14,953 nucleotides of DNA from an uncultured Collinsella sp. (GTDB lineage Bacteria; Actinomycetota; Coriobacteriia; Coriobacteriales; Coriobacteriaceae), in assembly GCA_900550205.1 (NCBI GenBank), contig URRJ01000034.1, positions 1 to 14,953 of the forward strand. Reading direction: 5' to 3'. The notes under the pieces are model-generated. The model was not told where the DNA came from and did no database searches. It saw only the letters and a program-made list of their open reading frames with translations. Positions within the stretch are counted from its first letter, which is position 1. Each line of letters starts with the position of its first letter. A program made the translations under genes and the position numbers. This document shows positions 13,594-14,953 of the stretch, piece after piece.

Positions 13594-14432
13594 TGAAACG
13601 CGATAAGGTTATCAACCGCGCGCTCTCGATCTTCTTTACGATTCTGTCGCTCGCATGGATCTACCCCGTGTTTATGATTGCGCTCAATTCCTTTAAGAAA
13701 GCGACCGCAATCAGCACCACCACGGCGTTCGATCTGCTCACGCCCGAGACGTTCAACGGCCTCGCAAACTACATGCACGCCCTTAACGAGCAGGGCTTTG
13801 CCTCGGCATTTATGTACTCGCTCATCATCACGGTCACGTCGGTCGTGCTGATTCTGGTGTGCTGCTCCATGTGCGCTTGGTACGTAGTGCGCGTCAACAG
13901 CAAGATCTCGAACTTCTTCTATTACCTGTTCGTCTTCTCGATGGTCGTGCCCTTCCAGATGCTCATGTTCACACTGTCCAATTTGGCGGACCGCATCGGC
14001 TTTAACACGCCGTTCAACATCTGCTTTATCTATCTTGGCTTTGGCGCGGGCCTGGCGGTCTTTATGTTCGCCGGCTTTGTAAAGAACATTCCGCTCGAGA
14101 TCGAAGAGGCGGCCATGATCGACGGCTGCAACCCGGTCCAGGTGTTCTTTAAGATCGTCCTTCCCATCATGAAGCCCACCTATCTTTCGGTCGGTATTCT
14201 CGAGACCATGTGGGTCTGGAACGACTATCTGCTGCCCTACCTTACCCTCGACTCCACCAAGTACAAGACCATTCCTATCTTGATCCAGTACTTCCGCGGC
14301 GGCTACGGCCACGTCGAGCTCGGCCCCATGATGGCTTGCATCATGATGGTCGTTGTCCCCATCGTCGTCATGTACATCCTCTGCCAGAAGTACATCATCG
14401 ACGGCGTGGTGGCAGGTGCCGTCAAGGGCTGA
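13593..14432 (+). CDS. Sugar ABC transporter permease, MalG-like
   Basis: The second channel subunit, 279 residues, with an N-terminal helix followed by a periplasmic loop and five more helices. The EAA loop IEEAAMIDGCNPVQVFFKIV is at about 170-189. The C-terminus ends QKYIIDGVVAGAVKG, the typical end of MalG/MsmG proteins. Its ribosome binding site AAGGAGGTG lies inside the preceding gene and its ATG overlaps that gene's stop codon by one base, so both are made together in similar amounts. Confidence 0.94.
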   Translation: MKRDKVINRALSIFFTILSLAWIYPVFMIALNSFKKATAISTTTAFDLLTPETFNGLANYMHALNEQGFASAFMYSLIITVTSVVLILVCCSMCAWYVVRVNSKISNFFYYLFVFSMVVPFQMLMFTLSNLADRIGFNTPFNICFIYLGFGAGLAVFMFAGFVKNIPLEIEEAAMIDGCNPVQVFFKIVLPIMKPTYLSVGILETMWVWNDYLLPYLTLDSTKYKTIPILIQYFRGGYGHVELGPMMACIMMVVVPIVVMYILCQKYIIDGVVAGAVKG

Positions 14433-14456
14433 TGCCGTAACTGTTTTGCAAGTTTC

Positions 14457-14482
14457 TGCGGCGCCCTCAACATGGTGCCGCA
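14457..14482 (+). other. Intercistronic stem-loop before the ATPase gene
   Basis: TGCGGCGCC (14457-14465) pairs with GGTGCCGCA (14474-14482), 9 bp with one G-U pair and an 8-base loop. There is no T-run. It ends just before the ATPase ribosome binding site (AAAGG) and may serve as an mRNA processing or stability element. Confidence 0.5.
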
Positions 14483-14499
14483 TATCGAAAGGTAAAGAC

Positions 14500-14953
14500 A
14501 TGGCCGAGATCGTTCTCAAACATGTTCAGAAGGTGTATCCCAACACCGAGTCCAAAAAGAAGGGCTTCTTTGGCAAAAAGAAGAAGACCGAGGAGAAGAA
14601 GCACAACCTCAAGGTTACCGAGGATGGCGTGCTCGCTGTTGAGGACTTTAACCTCACCGTTCACGACCAGGAGTTCGTCGTCCTCGTTGGCCCGTCTGGC
14701 TGCGGTAAGTCCACGACGATGCGCATGGTCGCCGGCCTGGAGGACATTACCTCGGGCGACGTGCTCATCGACGGCAAGCGCGTCAACGACGTGGCACCCA
14801 AGGACCGCGACATTGCCATGGTGTTCCAGAGCTATGCTCTGTACCCCAATATGACGGTGTACGAGAACATGGCGTTTACGCTTGAGCTCAAGAAGGTCCC
14901 CAAGGACGAGATCGACCGCAAGGTGCGCGAGGCCGCGGAGATTCTGGACATCA
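14500..14953 (+). CDS. Sugar ABC transporter ATPase (MsmK/UgpC/MalK type), cut by window end
   Basis: The first 151 residues of the energy-coupling subunit. Visible are an aromatic A-loop Tyr13, the Walker A motif GPSGCGKST (64-72) and the Q-loop FQSYALYP (Gln110). The signature motif, Walker B and any C-terminal regulatory domain lie beyond the window. Walker A normally sits near residue 36 in MalK-type proteins. Here a Lys-rich insert of roughly 28 residues (about 15-43, including KKKGFFGKKKKTEEKK) separates the first strand from the rest of the domain. AAAGG precedes the ATG. It follows the permeases in the same direction, so the operon supplies its own ATPase. Such ATPases often also serve other importers in the cell. 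Confidence 0.93.
   Translation, partial: MAEIVLKHVQKVYPNTESKKKGFFGKKKKTEEKKHNLKVTEDGVLAVEDFNLTVHDQEFVVLVGPSGCGKSTTMRMVAGLEDITSGDVLIDGKRVNDVAPKDRDIAMVFQSYALYPNMTVYENMAFTLELKKVPKDEIDRKVREAAEILDI

Noticed and set aside
13467..14519. 350-residue minus-strand frame opposite the second permease
   Set aside because: It overlaps a clear MalG-type permease and reads as Asp/His/Arg-rich antisense sequence.

Overview
The window looks like the chromosome of a high-GC Gram-positive gut actinobacterium, most likely a Collinsella or close relative (Coriobacteriia). I infer this from GC-rich codon use, a CwlM-like protein, a Tat-type lipoprotein signal and a PTS/ABC sugar-uptake repertoire. No 16S rRNA gene or other genus-level marker is present, so the genus is a judgement.

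Layout. Bases 1-464 hold no large gene. They contain a hairpin-bearing stretch of unknown identity, a good sigma-A promoter, a tiny ORF ending in a run of Ile/Val codons, two competing hairpins and a strong intrinsic terminator. Together these look like an attenuation leader for the next gene, a CstA-family pyruvate/peptide transporter (465-2354). A separate transcription unit (2538-4727) encodes an unusual protein: a small N-terminal domain, about 320 disordered residues rich in charge and Arg/Gly, and a C-terminal Toprim domain resembling that of Wadjet JetD. Bases 4728-5331 are non-coding. They carry terminators and several copies, in both orientations, of the 3' end of the adjacent tRNA-Gln.

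The minus strand then carries, in transcription order, an alpha-glucoside-type PTS EIIC-EIIB permease fused to a Cof-type HAD phosphatase (10080-7630), a trans-polyprenyl diphosphate synthase (7515-6490), a CwlM-like protein with two peptidoglycan-binding repeats and a degenerate amidase-like C-terminus (6350-5445), and tRNA-Gln(UUG) (5406-5332). Divergent from the PTS gene is a TreR-like GntR/HutC regulator (10308-11027). After its terminator comes a carbohydrate ABC importer: a Tat-type lipoprotein binding protein, two permeases and a MsmK/UgpC-type ATPase cut off by the window end.

How it fits together. GTTTAAAC or close variants occur twice in the PTS/regulator divergent region and twice upstream of the ABC operon. 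They match the GTnTAnAC pattern known for HutC-type regulators. My main inference is that this one regulator controls both a phosphorylating (PTS) and a non-phosphorylating (ABC) uptake route for related glucosides. The fused HAD domain may dephosphorylate what the PTS imports. The least-described items are the PTS-HAD fusion, the Toprim protein with its disordered linker, and the Ile/Val leader in front of cstA.
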